The notes: generated by a model not told the origin, from the sequence alone. A DNA stretch of 64,000 bases from Hyalella azteca (GCF_000764305.2 NW_025939612.1:1-64000), one strand, 5' to 3'; counted from the stretch's first letter, positions 33,899-45,440 are shown. Numbers and translations are program-made.

Positions 33899-36292
33899 CT
33901 GAGTCATAAGAGTTTCATTTACTCTTATATTCATCACTGAACTCTAGGGCTTACAACAGTTTATTTATTTAACCAAATAACATACATTTTGTTGTGAGCT
34001 CCATCAATGGTTTAAAAAACAGAGGACTGGTGTATAGAGGGAGAAAAAAAATAACTTTCCTAGAGGTCGAAGTTTTAAATTTGTGTAATCGGACTTGATG
34101 TTGTCCCATCCAGTCAGCCGATAGAATGTTCATAAAATACAACTAATTTAGTATTTAGGAAATGGTTGATTAATGTTTCGATTCGAAAGCTTGACAAGAC
34201 CAAGAAGTAAAGCCTTCACGTCAAGGACACTCTGAATGGTCAGTTCAGAGCTGTAATTGTTGTCGAGCTGCAATTGTTTTCATATTATACTATCATTGAA
34301 ACAGCTACTGATGACTCGAGCAAAGTTACATATTACAAGTAGTATTAAGGGATGCGCCCGACGTAGGCAGAACGACAAGCTTTTGTCCTCAGGCCGCGCT
34401 TCTCTAATCTGCTGACTATCGCCAAACTCTCCTTTTGGGACTCGCAGCTGGACGTGAAATACAAGTGAACCTGCTCGTTCCCAGCAATATAACAATAAAG
34501 GCAATACTTCCTAAGTGATGCCTTAAATAACACGAATTATGAATTAAAACACAAATTTATTTGCTCGTAATTAAAAAACTTGGAATCGAATCTAATTTTA
34601 CTACAACGTATTAAGGAAGACGTGAATAGAACCCATCGTGATTGAAAAGCTTTGTAGGATTTGTTTGCCGAATTTGATGAGGTATTAGGTTTTCCCAATG
34701 CTCGATCGAACTTTATGTTCTCATTTATTCATCGCCGTGTTCATTGCTAAGTTATCCATTAATTTAGTTCACTCGAGCCTTAAATCTTAATACAGCTCTG
34801 AATATGTTCCGACTAATTAGGTTGAAGAGACCACCTGTCGAGAGTGAGCACCACGAGGTTGAAGATGGAGGCGGTGCTCGCCGTGTAGTCCGTGGCGAGC
34901 CAGAACTTGCACACGTCCTCTCCCCACAGCCACTGACCTGGTAAGTGTCAAAAACATGTCGACAACGCGATATTATTTTAAACTCTGCATTTCAAATGGT
35001 TCACAATACTTGTAAACAATGTGACCTTGGTGCGTCTGGCCCGTAAATTAAAGTTTACATTTATGCTAACATATTTTCCGAAAAAATTGATCTTTTTGAA
35101 ACTATTTTCGGGGAAGTTAGGCATTAGAATGCTACTATTTACTTGCAAAAGGTATTTCCAGGCATCTTTTTTTATTGTGATACGCCAGACCATAAGCCAA
35201 TGGCTTGCCCCGCTTGAGGTCTAAATATTTTTGTATTAGATTATAGTACGTATATATAATGTCTGATGAATTAATTATATGTACCTAACATCAAACACAT
35301 TCCACATCAAAATTAAGATATTTTACATCTGGCATCGCTAGTTATTAGTCAAAAAACCACGAGCTTACTGTTCGCGATAAATTATTTTCAAGGATACTGA
35401 TGGCGAAATATTTCTAAGATTGACTAATTTGATTAAATTACTTACTTTGCCTACTAAATGTTGGTTCATTGAAACTATTAAATGAGGCTCAAAATCAGGC
35501 AAAATAAAAATTTATTCTATTTTAACAGACTGTGCTGAATAAACAACGAGGCAACACGTATAACACACCTGTGATCGTGTACGCTGCAGTGATTGGCATG
35601 ACGATCACTCCGATGATGAGGTCTGCCACGGCCAGACTCATCAGGAATAAGTTGGAGACCTGCGCATGAATGCTGCTGTTGAAAGGTCCATTAAACTGAT
35701 AATAATCAAATTCCTAGCATCGCTCGTAATGTTTAAATCTACAGGAGAAATTAAGATTGGCTGCCACATCCATAACTTCGGTGTTTATGAACATAAAGCT
35801 TGTTAAAAAAATGTTTCTCGTCCTGCAACGATATTGCTGAAAATATATTCTAGTTATAGGATGACGAACAAAATGTTTAACGCTGTAACAACTCCTTGTT
35901 AGAATGTCCCAAAATAACGGTAGACAGTGAGACAGTGTATTGGTCAGGAGGAATGAATCGAGGCTCACCGTTCTTAGCCTCTTCTCGGTCCTTATGGCGT
36001 GTATGACGAGCGAGTTGCCGAGAGTAGTGATGGTGGCCAGGAGGACGAGACCCAAGCCAGCGGCCAAGTGGCCACTGTAATCTGTTTCCTTCCAGCCGTA
36101 GCCTTCATCATTCCTGTTATCAAATGAGGGAGCTGCGGACGCCGTAGCGGTGCCCTGCAACAAGTCACCTGGGAGACGTGGAACCGGCGTTACGTTGCAT
36201 GACGATGACGATGCCAGAGAAATGTTCCAGCTGGCGTAATAATTTAGCAGACCCGGGTATGTTGGTGGGATGGTATTGCCTGTCGACATCAT
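32812..36292 (-). CDS. Histamine H1-receptor-like class A GPCR, complete, four exons
   Basis: Seen: exons 36292-35969, 35659-35569, 34937-34835 and 33898-32812 join in phases 0, 1 and 2 to about 534 residues. Residues 1-75 are an extracellular tail with N-glycosylation sites (NIS, NVT). TM1 has GNSLVI; TM2 has LAVADLI; TM3 has C148, D155 and DRY 172-174; the second extracellular loop has C229 (CETDF); TM5 has K240, T243 and N247; an intracellular loop 3 of about 175 residues follows; TM6 has CWLPYF (W458, Y461, F462, F465); TM7 has GY (Y488) and NPAIY; the tail is short. Known: in human H1 the bound ligand is contacted by D107, K191, T194, N198, W428, Y431, F432, F435 and Y458, and each has an identical counterpart here. 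LRYLxxRTxxRA after DRY and CETDF are also H1-like; muscarinic receptors differ at these points. Inferred: a plasma-membrane histamine receptor, probably Gq-coupled. A muscarinic or orphan amine receptor is the alternative. The start is the first in-frame ATG after an open upstream frame. A TTTATT at 32337-32342 (AATAAA on this strand) could be its poly(A) signal. Confidence 0.9.
34835..34937 (-). CDS. GPCR exon 3: first extracellular loop and TM3
   Basis: A 103-base exon between CTTACCAG| and GACAG|GTGG. It encodes QWLWGEDVCKFWLATDYTAS through to L-T-L-D plus two bases of Arg. It carries the disulphide Cys, the amine-binding Asp of TM3 and the start of the DRY motif. Its donor splits the Arg codon of DRY. 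Confidence 0.9.
35569..35659 (-). CDS. GPCR exon 2: TM2
   Basis: A 91-base exon between ATGCGCAG| and CACAG|GTGTGT. It encodes SNLFLMSLAVADLIIGVIVM plus ten more residues, the canonical TM2 with the sodium-site Asp (LAVAD). It is phase 0 at its start and leaves one base for the next exon. Confidence 0.9.
35969..36292 (-). CDS. GPCR exon 1: N-terminal tail and TM1
   Basis: It encodes 108 whole codons from the ATG pair at 36292-36287 to AACG|GTGAGC at 35969. It holds the glycosylated tail, TM1 (LAAGLGLVLLATITTLGNSL) and the first intracellular loop (RTEKRLRT). The frame stays open for at least 60 codons upstream without an ATG, so a 5' UTR in this exon, or a further upstream exon, are both possible. 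Confidence 0.85.
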
Positions 36293-36299
36293 CTGCTGC

Positions 36300-37328
36300 A
36301 GCGAAGCTGCTGTCCATGAAGACGCCGAAGCTGGAGTGGATGACAGTGAATGAGAAGGGCTTCTATAAAAGGCCCTAAAGAACGCATTGACACCTTCACC
36401 AAAATGAACAATGGACGAATGAAGTATTCGTTCCTCGGATCGACATGTGTATATATGGCTGTTTAGTACGTCTTGAATGGCTGCAATGTTAGGTAGTCAG
36501 GCTGAGATTCGGGACCAGTTGTGGACGTGTAGAAAAACCTTAAGGGTCCAAACACTGCTAGTCGCACTCACCAATGAATCCAGTTTCTTGGTCACCGAGG
36601 GGTAAATGCAAACAATGGTTGTTCAGGGGCCCTTAACTGTTGCGTCGGTGTAGCCTCTCCTGAATCTAGACTCTGTGGGCTCCAACGATCAAAGGATTCT
36701 GTTGTTAAGTCCACAAGCCAGACTTAAATTCTGAATCATTGTCGCTGATAATAGATGAAGGGAACATTAGTCAACGATTCATCTTCGAAAATTCTGGATT
36801 TTTTCTAGTGATTTTGCATTACAATTTTAGAAGAGAAAACTTTTTATAGTTATATGGCTGCAAACACGTATTTGTGAATGTTGATGGTGTATCTCAGCTT
36901 TGCCGATCGAGTTGGTCGCGAAGAGCTTGAAATTCTCAGAAGCGCAGTAGCGTCACCGTTAAACCACTAAGCTGCTTGCAATTTTCGATGCACTTTTCTT
37001 CAATAATTCGACTAATTACTTCCGTGCCTATGTCACTTTCAGGATAGTCTTCAAAATGGCAACATTCTGGAACAGAAAAATACCCAACAGTTAAAGAACT
37101 TTAAAGACAAACGTAAAATGACAATGCGGAAAACGAGCTGAACTTGTTTTCTTTATTGCACAGATTATTCAAAGTTCGGTCTTACTGCACGTAAATGATA
37201 CAAAAATTTACAAGAAATTCCTAATTATTCATGCAATGAATGGTAGCTCCGAATCATGATTAATTATTCGCTCGAAGACGTTCTAATCGCACACTCACTG
37301 CCAGAACAGATCATCGCTGGTTATTTAA
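36300..37328. other. Region 5' of the GPCR gene
   Basis: The receptor promoter would be expected here or further right if there are 5' UTR exons. No confident TATA or initiator on the minus strand. Around 36938-36980 the minus strand reads CAGCTTAGTGGTTTAACGG, like a tRNA-SINE A-box, without a matching B-box. Confidence 0.4.
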
Positions 37329-37445
37329 CATAACATAACAACATAACATAACATAACATAACATAACATAACATAACATAACAACATAACATAGTGATGT
37401 CGGCGCTGAAGAGTAGGCCTGATGTGGCCTGTCGCCGATTCTTGA
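37329..37445 (-). mobile_element. SINE 3' end with (TATGT)n tail
   Basis: On the minus strand, AAGAATCGGCGACAGGCCAC, then ATCAGGCCTACTCTTCAGCG, then CCGACATCACTATGTTATG with a pentanucleotide tail. It matches 44250-44316 in the other orientation, which defines the family's 3' end. Confidence 0.7.
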
Positions 37446-37554
37446 ACTTTTCGTGCCTTGTTCACAGAAGATCTAAAATCGTGTCATTTGACCGGATCTT
37501 TTCAGGACTGACGATAGTTTGAAATAGCTTTGAGGAGCTTTCAACATTTTGTGT

Positions 37555-37625
37555 TTGATGTCTCGCTGTATTGATGTATGGTGTCTCGCTGTATTGATGT
37601 ATGGTGTCTAGCTGTATTGATGAAA
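37555..37625. repeat. Short tandem repeat, about 24 bp
   Basis: GTGTCTCGCTGTATTGATG occurs three times (the last with TAG for TCG). Confidence 0.75.
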
Positions 37626-38494
37626 AACACGCTTGTAGGTCCGGGAGTGATAATGAAATCTACTATTAGTTAGTTTAATTAGTACTTATTGGCGATAGGA
37701 AACGGAAGAGTTGATTCATTAAATTTTAGATTGTTTTTCTACCGTCCCGTGTTTCGACAAATCAAAAAAATTATCCTATCCTACTCTTTAATATATCTTG
37801 AGTATTTAAATAAATCGGACACAATATTAATTTAGCAAAGAAACTTAATAACGAAAATTATATATTAATCGACTCGCTTAAAATTAAAAGCCAAGTTTTG
37901 TTTTCACGTGAGAACACCTGATATGATATCGTGTTCACCTATGATGATACTGATTATAAAAATACATGCTTCTTCATGTGTTTTCTGAATAAGAGAGTGT
38001 GAACACCGTAATATATTTTCAATTTATTGAGCAATGATGTTAAACGGGTATTGAGGCCTGTGAGTTTACCTATGCAAGTGTGCAACAATGTCGTGTGTGT
38101 CGTGTGATGTCATGCTTTTTATTGTTGGTTAAGCTCATTATTTGCAGCGTCTTCTTGCTTCGCGGCGCCGACATGTGAAACAGGCTCTCTGCTGGCATCG
38201 TAAACGCCCAGAGTATAAAAGAAAGCAAAAGTAGACTAGATAAAGTTATGCAGACGTTTTTAAAATTAAATAACAGGTCAAAAGTCAATTTTTGCATTCC
38301 ATGTGAATAAGTCTCGAAAATTACAAGAATTTTCAAGCCAGGCTTAACTTGTCCTATTCATCAGAGCCAACACTGCAGTAGACCTAATAATACTTGTTTT
38401 CGTTTTTCCACGTAATAAGATACTGTTCATTTACTGTATATTTTACTTGTTACTCCACTGTGTGCTAAATGACAAACAAATGGCCAAACGATGA

Positions 38495-38600
38495 TGCAAG
38501 CAAAAGTTGCATCGATAAAAAGTTGTTGCATCGGTGCAAACAAAAGTTGCATCGATAAAAAGTTGTTGCATCGGTGCAAACAAAAGTTGCATCGATAAAA
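38495..38600. repeat. 40-bp tandem repeat, about 2.6 units
   Basis: CAAAAGTTGCATCGATAAAA begins units at 38501, 38541 and 38581, separated by AGTTGTTGCATCGGTGCAAA. Confidence 0.9.
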
Positions 38601-39300
38601 TCCCGCAATAATCCCGAACAGCAAATAGTATGTCGGGTTGCACTACTGTGCAAATGTCCAGTCTGTAAGGCAGTGCGGTGTGCTATACTTTACGACGTTA
38701 TTTTATGTTAACTTCTGTGTGCTGTCCTGAGCAACATACCGCCCTCTACCTTATCGAATATTGTACGTCGGTCTCAAGAGCGCAGCTGCCTACAATGGAC
38801 GAGAGGGGGATATTGTTGAGGGTTAAATCGGGGTGATGAGGCTGCTTCTGTAGTGGCTGCTAGAGCGCCCACCCCTGAGGTCAGTGCGTTGTAAGTTGAA
38901 CATGTCGCGGGTGTGTGAACCCACAATACAGAAGAGTGGTGGCGCTGGGTAAAGTAGTAAAGGAATTTAGACATGTGAATTTGAAAGATGACTGTGACTC
39001 TCAAACTAAATTCGGGAGGATGTTTTCCCGGCGAATGATATTTTTTCTAATTACAGAATCCCAATTTATTGATAGTGCCGTTTGATATGAGAGAACCACA
39101 CAAACTAGGCGCTGTTCTTTTCGATATACACCTTTCTTCCTATTTTTTGCGCATAAAATTACTATTTGTCCGCGAAATACTCGCTGAAGGTACCCAGGAG
39201 CTCTCGTTGCCTGTGTTTCTGGCAGCAGGATGCAATTATCAATCCCAGGATGCGGTTGACCGTCAGGGTTGTGTCTCTTATCGCAACTTTTTCGGCCATC

Positions 39301-39376
39301 TAGTTTATTTTCACGGGGCGACCGGCCACTAGAACGCCAGTGGGACCGTTTTTTCACCGTTTTTTCTAACAGTGTA
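39301..39376. mobile_element. Right half of the CACTGTTAGAA foldback element
   Basis: TTTATTTTCACGGGGCGACC through TTTTTTCTAACAGTGTA matches the right half of the intact copy at 42987-43203. The left half is missing or unrecognisable. Confidence 0.75.
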
Positions 39377-39949
39377 TAGTTACGGTCTTGCACTAATTAT
39401 TAAACTTCGTGTACCATTTTATTGACTACAACGCTGAGGTTGTTGGCAGAATCAAATGATCGAAATGAATAATACATATTATTAATCCACACTCGGAAGG
39501 ATGCAGTCTGGCTCAATTCAAAGCGAATACGTAGCACTTAACTACGCTGAAGCTCGTCTAATCTCTTGAATCAAGATTTTTCAGCTCATGATTTTACCGG
39601 TTTGGATTTTTTTCTCGTTTGACGTAAGTGAAGAAATGTTTCGACTACAATTTTGGTACGATAGTGGCGTTAATTACTTGAATAATTTGACATTAATCTC
39701 AGTCGTATTGTGCCCTCCAATGTTTGCCAAGCAATTGCTGCTTTATGTGTGACTACAAAACCTTTTCCTAACAGTAACAAATTAAAGTATAGCGCAGAAA
39801 GTGTTGAATAAGTCGCTTACTAATTTCCATTGAATTGTCATTACACAGACAAAATAATACTAGACGTCTCACAGACACGAAAGGCATGAAATGAAAAGGA
39901 CTGGCAATATCAGGGGAATTTGTTGACATTTCCGATGACTGGCGTGAAA

Positions 39950-40160
39950 GGCCGCCTGTAAAGCAAGCACGCCTGTACCTGTAAAGCAAGGCCGTCTGTA
40001 AAGTAAGGCCGCTTGTAAAGCAAGACCGCCTGTAAGTAAGGCCGCCTGCAGAGTAATTCTAAATGTAAAGCAAGGCTGCTTGTAAAGCAAGGCTGGCTGT
40101 AAAGCAAGGCCGCCTGTAAAGCAAGGTCGCCTGTAGAGTAAGGCCTCCCGCAAAATTATT
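39950..40160. repeat. Degenerate minisatellite of GTAAAGCAAGGCCGCCT units
   Basis: About a dozen units of 15-19 bases (GTAAAGCAAGGCCGCCT, GTAAAGTAAGGCCGCTT and similar). Confidence 0.85.
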
Positions 40161-41479
40161 CTCCATGTAAACCAAGGCCGCCGCACTGCAGGCACGTTAC
40201 TCTGCATGCAAGTTCGTCGCGCATTCTTTGCACCTCCATGCAGGGAGTAGGATTGTCACGGAGATGGTGCGGGATTGTATTACGTGGAAAGATTATTTGT
40301 TCAAATCAGTTCGTGTTGACGCCACTTGCTACAATGCAGAGTAGCATTTCTCTTGTATTATACATATTGTTCACACGATGTTCCACTACGCAAGGATGTT
40401 CTAGCATCGTTAATTGTTCAATGGCTAACCTAAAAGTTTAGCTTACTCCATACAAGACAATTGAAAGATTATTTGATATTGAATTTACTGCAAGACTTTA
40501 GTTTAACCTTTTATTATAGGGGATCTCAAGTTTTATGTTTTCTTAGTCTAATGATGAGCTTCTGTTTCAACGAACATGATACCGCTGGAAAACTTCCGCA
40601 GGCACTTTAGTGTACTTGATCACAGTCGCTTCCTAAATCTGCATCCATGAAAAGCGACGACGAGTCTGGAAGATTGCTCTCAAGCTGCAGCATCCAACAG
40701 TGCGTTCGCCTACGCGTGCAATATTTTAGGTCTTTTTGAAGCATAATTATTAAAGTTCGTGAAGTTTTCTCAGAAACCTCAGAAGACTAATACGTACCTC
40801 CAGATCCCAGATAAGAAAACTCGTCAAAATTACCCACAAAAATATTGTCTTACATTACGGTGCCTAATGATGGCCTTCACAGCGTATTTAACCAGTCCAC
40901 ATTTAATCATGAATAATTACCTCAACAATAGTTTGCTGTTTTTTGCTTTCCCTGTGTTTGGAGGTGAAAGTTTTCTTATGAAAAGCTGTCCCATTTAGTG
41001 TACATATTATCTAAATAGTTTAATACAGAGTGCATATTATCTAAATAGTTTAATACAGATGTGTACACTATTGTTCAAAAGATTATGGTATTCCTCGACG
41101 GTGCGTCTGATGCATTGTTGTATAGAACCTTTGAAGTATAAGTTTGTACGCAATTAAGAGGTCGTAGCAATATTGACTATGGTCTCTGTTCCATCAAATA
41201 ACTTCTTTAAATCTTAAATTGCCAATTATGAAATTCTCGTTTCATCCTTGCAGAGAAAAAAGTTTCTCCAATTCTATGATTAATAAACGAAGACTTAATG
41301 CTGCAATCTCCCATCTGCATCGAGGTGACATTCAATGATAATATTCATCGCTTCTGCGAGTTCTATGCAATTCTATGAAAGTTTTTGGTGGCAAAGCATA
41401 ACTTAGGAAGAGAAGGCGGCGTAGTTGTGCTCCAGAATGTCTCCTGCCGCTTTTTCTGCTGTGTGATGCCTTGAACGGC
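40161..41479. other. Intergenic, no gene recognised
   Basis: AT-rich, with a small direct duplication (GTGCATATTATCTAAATAGT, about 41000-41060). Nothing else seen. Confidence 0.6.
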
Positions 41480-41771
41480 ACGATGTGTGATGTGTAGTGG
41501 TGCTTGTGAAGACCAGCATGATCATGTAACGTGTGATGTGTAGTGGAGCTTTGTGAAGACCAGCATGATCATGTAACGTGTGATGTGTAGTGAGCTTTGT
41601 GAAGACCAGCATGATCGTGTAACGTGTGATGTGTAGTGAGCTTTGTGAAGACCAGCATGATCGTGTAACGTGTGATGTGTAGTGGAGCTTTGTGAAGACC
41701 AGCATGATCATGTAACGTGTGATGTGTAGTGGAGCTTTGTATAAACCAGCATGATCATGTAACGTGTGATG
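41480..41771. repeat. 46-47-bp minisatellite, truncated by the gap
   Basis: GTGAAGACCAGCATGATCAT then GTAACGTGTGATGTGTAGTG recurs six times, with GACCAGC at 41511, 41558, 41604, 41650 and 41697. It runs into the N run. Confidence 0.9.
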
Positions 41772-42023
41772 NNNNNNNNNNNNNNNNNNNNNNNNNNNNN
41801 NNNNNNNNNNNNNNNNNNNNNNNNNNNNNNNNNNNNNNNNNNNNNNNNNNNNNNNNNNNNNNNNNNNNNNNNNNNNNNNNNNNNNNNNNNNNNNNNNNNN
41901 NNNNNNNNNNNNNNNNNNNNNNNNNNNNNNNNNNNNNNNNNNNNNNNNNNNNNNNNNNNNNNNNNNNNNNNNNNNNNNNNNNNNNNNNNNNNNNNNNNNN
42001 NNNNNNNNNNNNNNNNNNNNNNN
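41772..42023. other. Assembly gap (252 N)
   Basis: No sequence. Different tandem arrays lie on its two sides, so its true length is unknown. Open frames reported across it are meaningless. Confidence 1.
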
Positions 42024-42165
42024 TCTTGATCGCAGAGCAGCTCTTGATCGCAGAGCAGCTCTTGATCGCAGAGCAGCTCTTGATCGCAGAGCAGCTCTTG
42101 ATCGCAGTGCAGCTCTTGATCGCAGAGCAGCTCTTGATCGCAGAGCGGCTCTTGATTCTGCAGCA
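42024..42165. repeat. 18-bp minisatellite TCTTGATCGCAGAGCAGC
   Basis: About eight units directly to the right of the gap. As 18 is six codons, frames stay open. Isolated variants: GTGCAGC and GCGGC. Confidence 0.95.
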
Positions 42166-42986
42166 AGGAAAGCTCGACCAGCCCCGTGTCGATTTATTGC
42201 ATCGAAATGAGCTTCCTATTGGAAAATTTGTCCCCGTTTTTTTCTGCTTATTTTGAAATTTTAGATTAAAGTGGCAGTTATTTCATGAAAATTGAGTCTT
42301 TTCGAGTGCATTTCGCTGCAAAGAAATTGATATGCCCACAAATTTTTTCTTTCAACACAGCAGAACCAAATTTGTATGAATCATGATCACTATTTACATT
42401 CAAAGAGATCGTATTTTGCCGAGCATTATGGAACCCTCCGTTAATGGCATAATAAGAATTACAGTATAATAAGTTCGTCAGTTTGTCTCACTTACTATTG
42501 CAGTAAAGTCTTCTTTACTTCTAATAAAGGCTCAGAAATAATGCAGAGTCATACAGTGGCAACGGCTTTTATACAATAGTTCTGAATTTTTACACGAATT
42601 TAATTAAAGTCATTGCTGTTGTGCGTGTTGAGTCGCCGCTCCTTGAGATGCTGCCTGCCATACGTGCCATCTTTATCTCTAAATGATCGTTATTTATTAT
42701 TGAGTTATTCTGCCAATAATCTTACGATATTGAACATAATTGTAAAGAATAAATCTACCTTCCATGCTCATTTTTAAAATTTGATTCACGCGTGACATCA
42801 AACTATCGCAAGCTGTAGCAATTTTTACCACAACAATACGATAAGACCATGCAGAGGCTCATCAGAAATGAAAAATCTTACGAATGAAATTAAAACGAAC
42901 ACTTAGAATTGCTTTGTTATGTTCTTCACAGAGGTAATTTCTTGATTGCTTTCGAGCTGCGGTCAAGGCATATCCCAGTGCAAAAC

Positions 42987-43203
42987 TACACTGTTAGAAG
43001 AAAGACCGTTAACGGTATAATACCGGCGTTTCAGTGGCCGGTCGGCACGTGGAAAGAAACACCGTTTCACGTTTTTATTCCAATTTAACACCAGAAATCC
43101 GTAAAACATCTGATAAAAACGGCGAAACAGTTTATTTTCACGGGGCGACCGGCCACTAGGATGCCGGTGGGACCGTTTTTTCGCCGTTTTTTCTAACAGT
43201 GTA
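42987..43203. mobile_element. Intact 217-bp foldback MITE, TACACTGTTAGAA ends
   Basis: Ends TACACTGTTAGAA / TTCTAACAGTGTA are perfect inverted repeats. Inverted similarity continues inwards for about 75 bases per arm, including AGTGGCCGGTCG on one arm and CGACCGGCCACT on the other. No coding capacity. Half copies are at 39301-39376 and 49769-49835. Confidence 0.85.
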
Positions 43204-44115
43204 TCACCTTTAGTCGCGTTAAATTAATGCAATTGAACTCAATGCAAAAATGCAATGGTTATTATGGTTACAAATCAACTCTTCCAACTTACGATCTGGA
43301 AAGTATATATAATGGAACATTATTGGCGACTTTTGATGAACAATACGGTTTCTATTTGCTATATGCTTATATGATTCTGAAAAGGCAGCATAACAAATAT
43401 ATTCTAATTTTTTGCTCACAAAGTTGCACCTTCCATATTTTTATTTCTACATTTCTTCACTTCCTATGAACAGCGCTTATGAAACTTTTATTTTCGTTTA
43501 AATGTTTTATTTCGTAATGATTTCCAGTTTACATAGGCTAAATATATTTTTAACCTCCTAGGATTTTCAAGCTACAACATCGAGACGCATATGATTCGAT
43601 ACGTAAAGACCATATCTATCGATTGGTCATAGCTTTTTTCGAAATTCTCATTTTTGTGGGTAGGGGAGGGCATTTTTTTTAATATTAAATTTCTCCCCCC
43701 TCCCTCCTTTTAGAGATAATTGCATTCAATTGTAATTGCCCCCCCCTCCTCTTAAATTGCATTCAGTTTTGCCGCGTCCTCTTCATAGGGAACCTTCACT
43801 CGGAGCTGCCTGTCTAATTCCCATTTTTGTGAGCCCTGACAGAATTTCGGCTCATTACTGGGTGCGCACGGAATAATTTATCATTAAAGTTGTGAGCGAT
43901 GCCGGGAAATGCTTCGAAATCCACTTTTGAAGCAAATTTCGGTAACACAAGTGGACCGCAGTTAGAATAAGCGGGGAAATGAAAATCTTCCGCTAAAATT
44001 TAAGGGTTAAAAATTTGTTACCTGGAGAGTTAGAAGATATATTTTTTGATGCAGTTGTCCGAGAGTAGTTTGTAGATACAAATCATCATGTGTTTATCAG
44101 CAGACCTAGTTATTT

Positions 44116-44320
44116 TTTAGCCCATCGTGTCACTGAGAGTTTACCTCAGGCGCTGAGTCGACAACATATACAGCATATGTGCCACGAGGGTAGGAACCCG
44201 GTTAACAGAGGTCTTAATTCTATAAAAGGGCTGGGAAACTTAGTAAGAATCGGCGACAGGCCACATCAGGCCTACACTTCAGAGCCGACATCACTATGTT
44301 ATGTTATGTTATGTTAAGGC
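44116..44320 (+). mobile_element. SINE-like element with (TTATG)n tail
   Basis: The 3' part (AAGAATCGGCGACAGGCCAC ... GAGCCGACATCACTATG) equals the copy at 37329-37445, and a TTATG repeat tail ends it. The upstream part has a weak B-box-like GGTAGGAACCC. The 5' limit is uncertain. Confidence 0.6.
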
Positions 44321-44920
44321 CCGCCAGAAACAAACTAGCACGCCGCCATGTAACATTAGTTAGAGTTAATCCGAGCTAACGGTCCACGTCTTAGCCTGTA
44401 TTGTATCTCACCCCGTATCAAGATAAGTTCTAAAGACAGATTGTCCCTCTCGTACTTAGCCAACGAATACCTGTCCTCAGGAAGAAATATCTAATTAGTC
44501 AGGTGGCGCTTAATATCGCATCCTGACACAGTTTTTCGATCTCTACTTTTATTTAATCTTTTACATTTGAAGGAAACTGTTATAGGTTCAAAGTAAAGTA
44601 CATTAGTTCAAAATCTCAAAGTATAGTGAGACACTTTTCAATGGAAATACATTTATCTTATCGGGATAGTCATCATTTTGGATCGTGTTTCTCAATGGAC
44701 CAAAAATTTACCTCAAGCCCTATTCGTGGGATAGTTTTTGTTGCTGTATCAATAGGAAATGATGGAAACTGATTTATATGGTTGGAGAAATAGAAAATAT
44801 AATGTGGTAGATTGAAATCAGTAAAGTATCATATGTCATAATTAAATCTTGACAAAGTCAATTAAATTCAGCACAGCGAAGCATGAATGAGCGTCACGTA
44901 TTGGATAAAAAGTTAAAACA

Positions 44921-45440
44921 TGGACTAATATATCAGTACGAATTAAATTTCCAGCCGACGATCACAAATAAAGCACCGCTTTAAGGCTAAAGTATGGACT
45001 AATATATCAGTACGAATTAAATTTCCAGCCGACGATCACAAATTAAGCATCGCTTTAAGGCTAAAATATGGACTAATATATCAGTAGGAATTAAATTTCC
45101 AGCCGACGATCACAAATTAAGCATCGCTTTAAGGCTAAAATATGGACTAATATATCAGTACGAATTAAATATCCAGCCGACGATCACAAATAAAGCACCG
45201 CTTAAGGCTAAAGTATGGACTAATATATGAGCAAGAAATAAATATCCAGCCGACGATCACAAATAAAACACCGCTTTAAGGCTAAAGTATGGACTAATAG
45301 ATGAGCAAGAAATAAATATCCAGCCGACGCTCACAAATAAAGCACCGCTTTCAGGATAAAGTGTGGTCTGTATGGACTAATACAGTATATGAGCAAGAAA
45401 GCCGAAGCCGAAGATCACAAATTAAGCACCGCTTTAAGGG
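44921..45440. repeat. 74-bp tandem repeat, seven units
   Basis: Units start TGGACTAATATATCAGTACG at 44921, 44995, 45069, 45143, 45216, 45290 and 45373. Each contains CCAGCCGACGATCACAAAT and GCACCGCTTTAAGGCTAAA. The last unit is stretched and degenerate. Confidence 0.95.

Noticed and set aside
32812..36292. Muscarinic acetylcholine receptor as the primary call
   Set aside because: TM5 Lys-Thr-Asn, the CETDF loop and the TM6 CWLPYF..F pattern fit H1 better; kept as the alternative.
41708..42256. Frames across the N run
   Set aside because: Mostly unknown bases; the remainder is 18-bp and 46-bp repeat.
44380..44480. Possible ribosomal RNA fragment (minus strand has AGTACGAGAGG as in the sarcin-ricin loop)
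   Set aside because: The match to large-subunit rRNA ends after about 11 bases on both sides; flanks do not follow the rRNA sequence.
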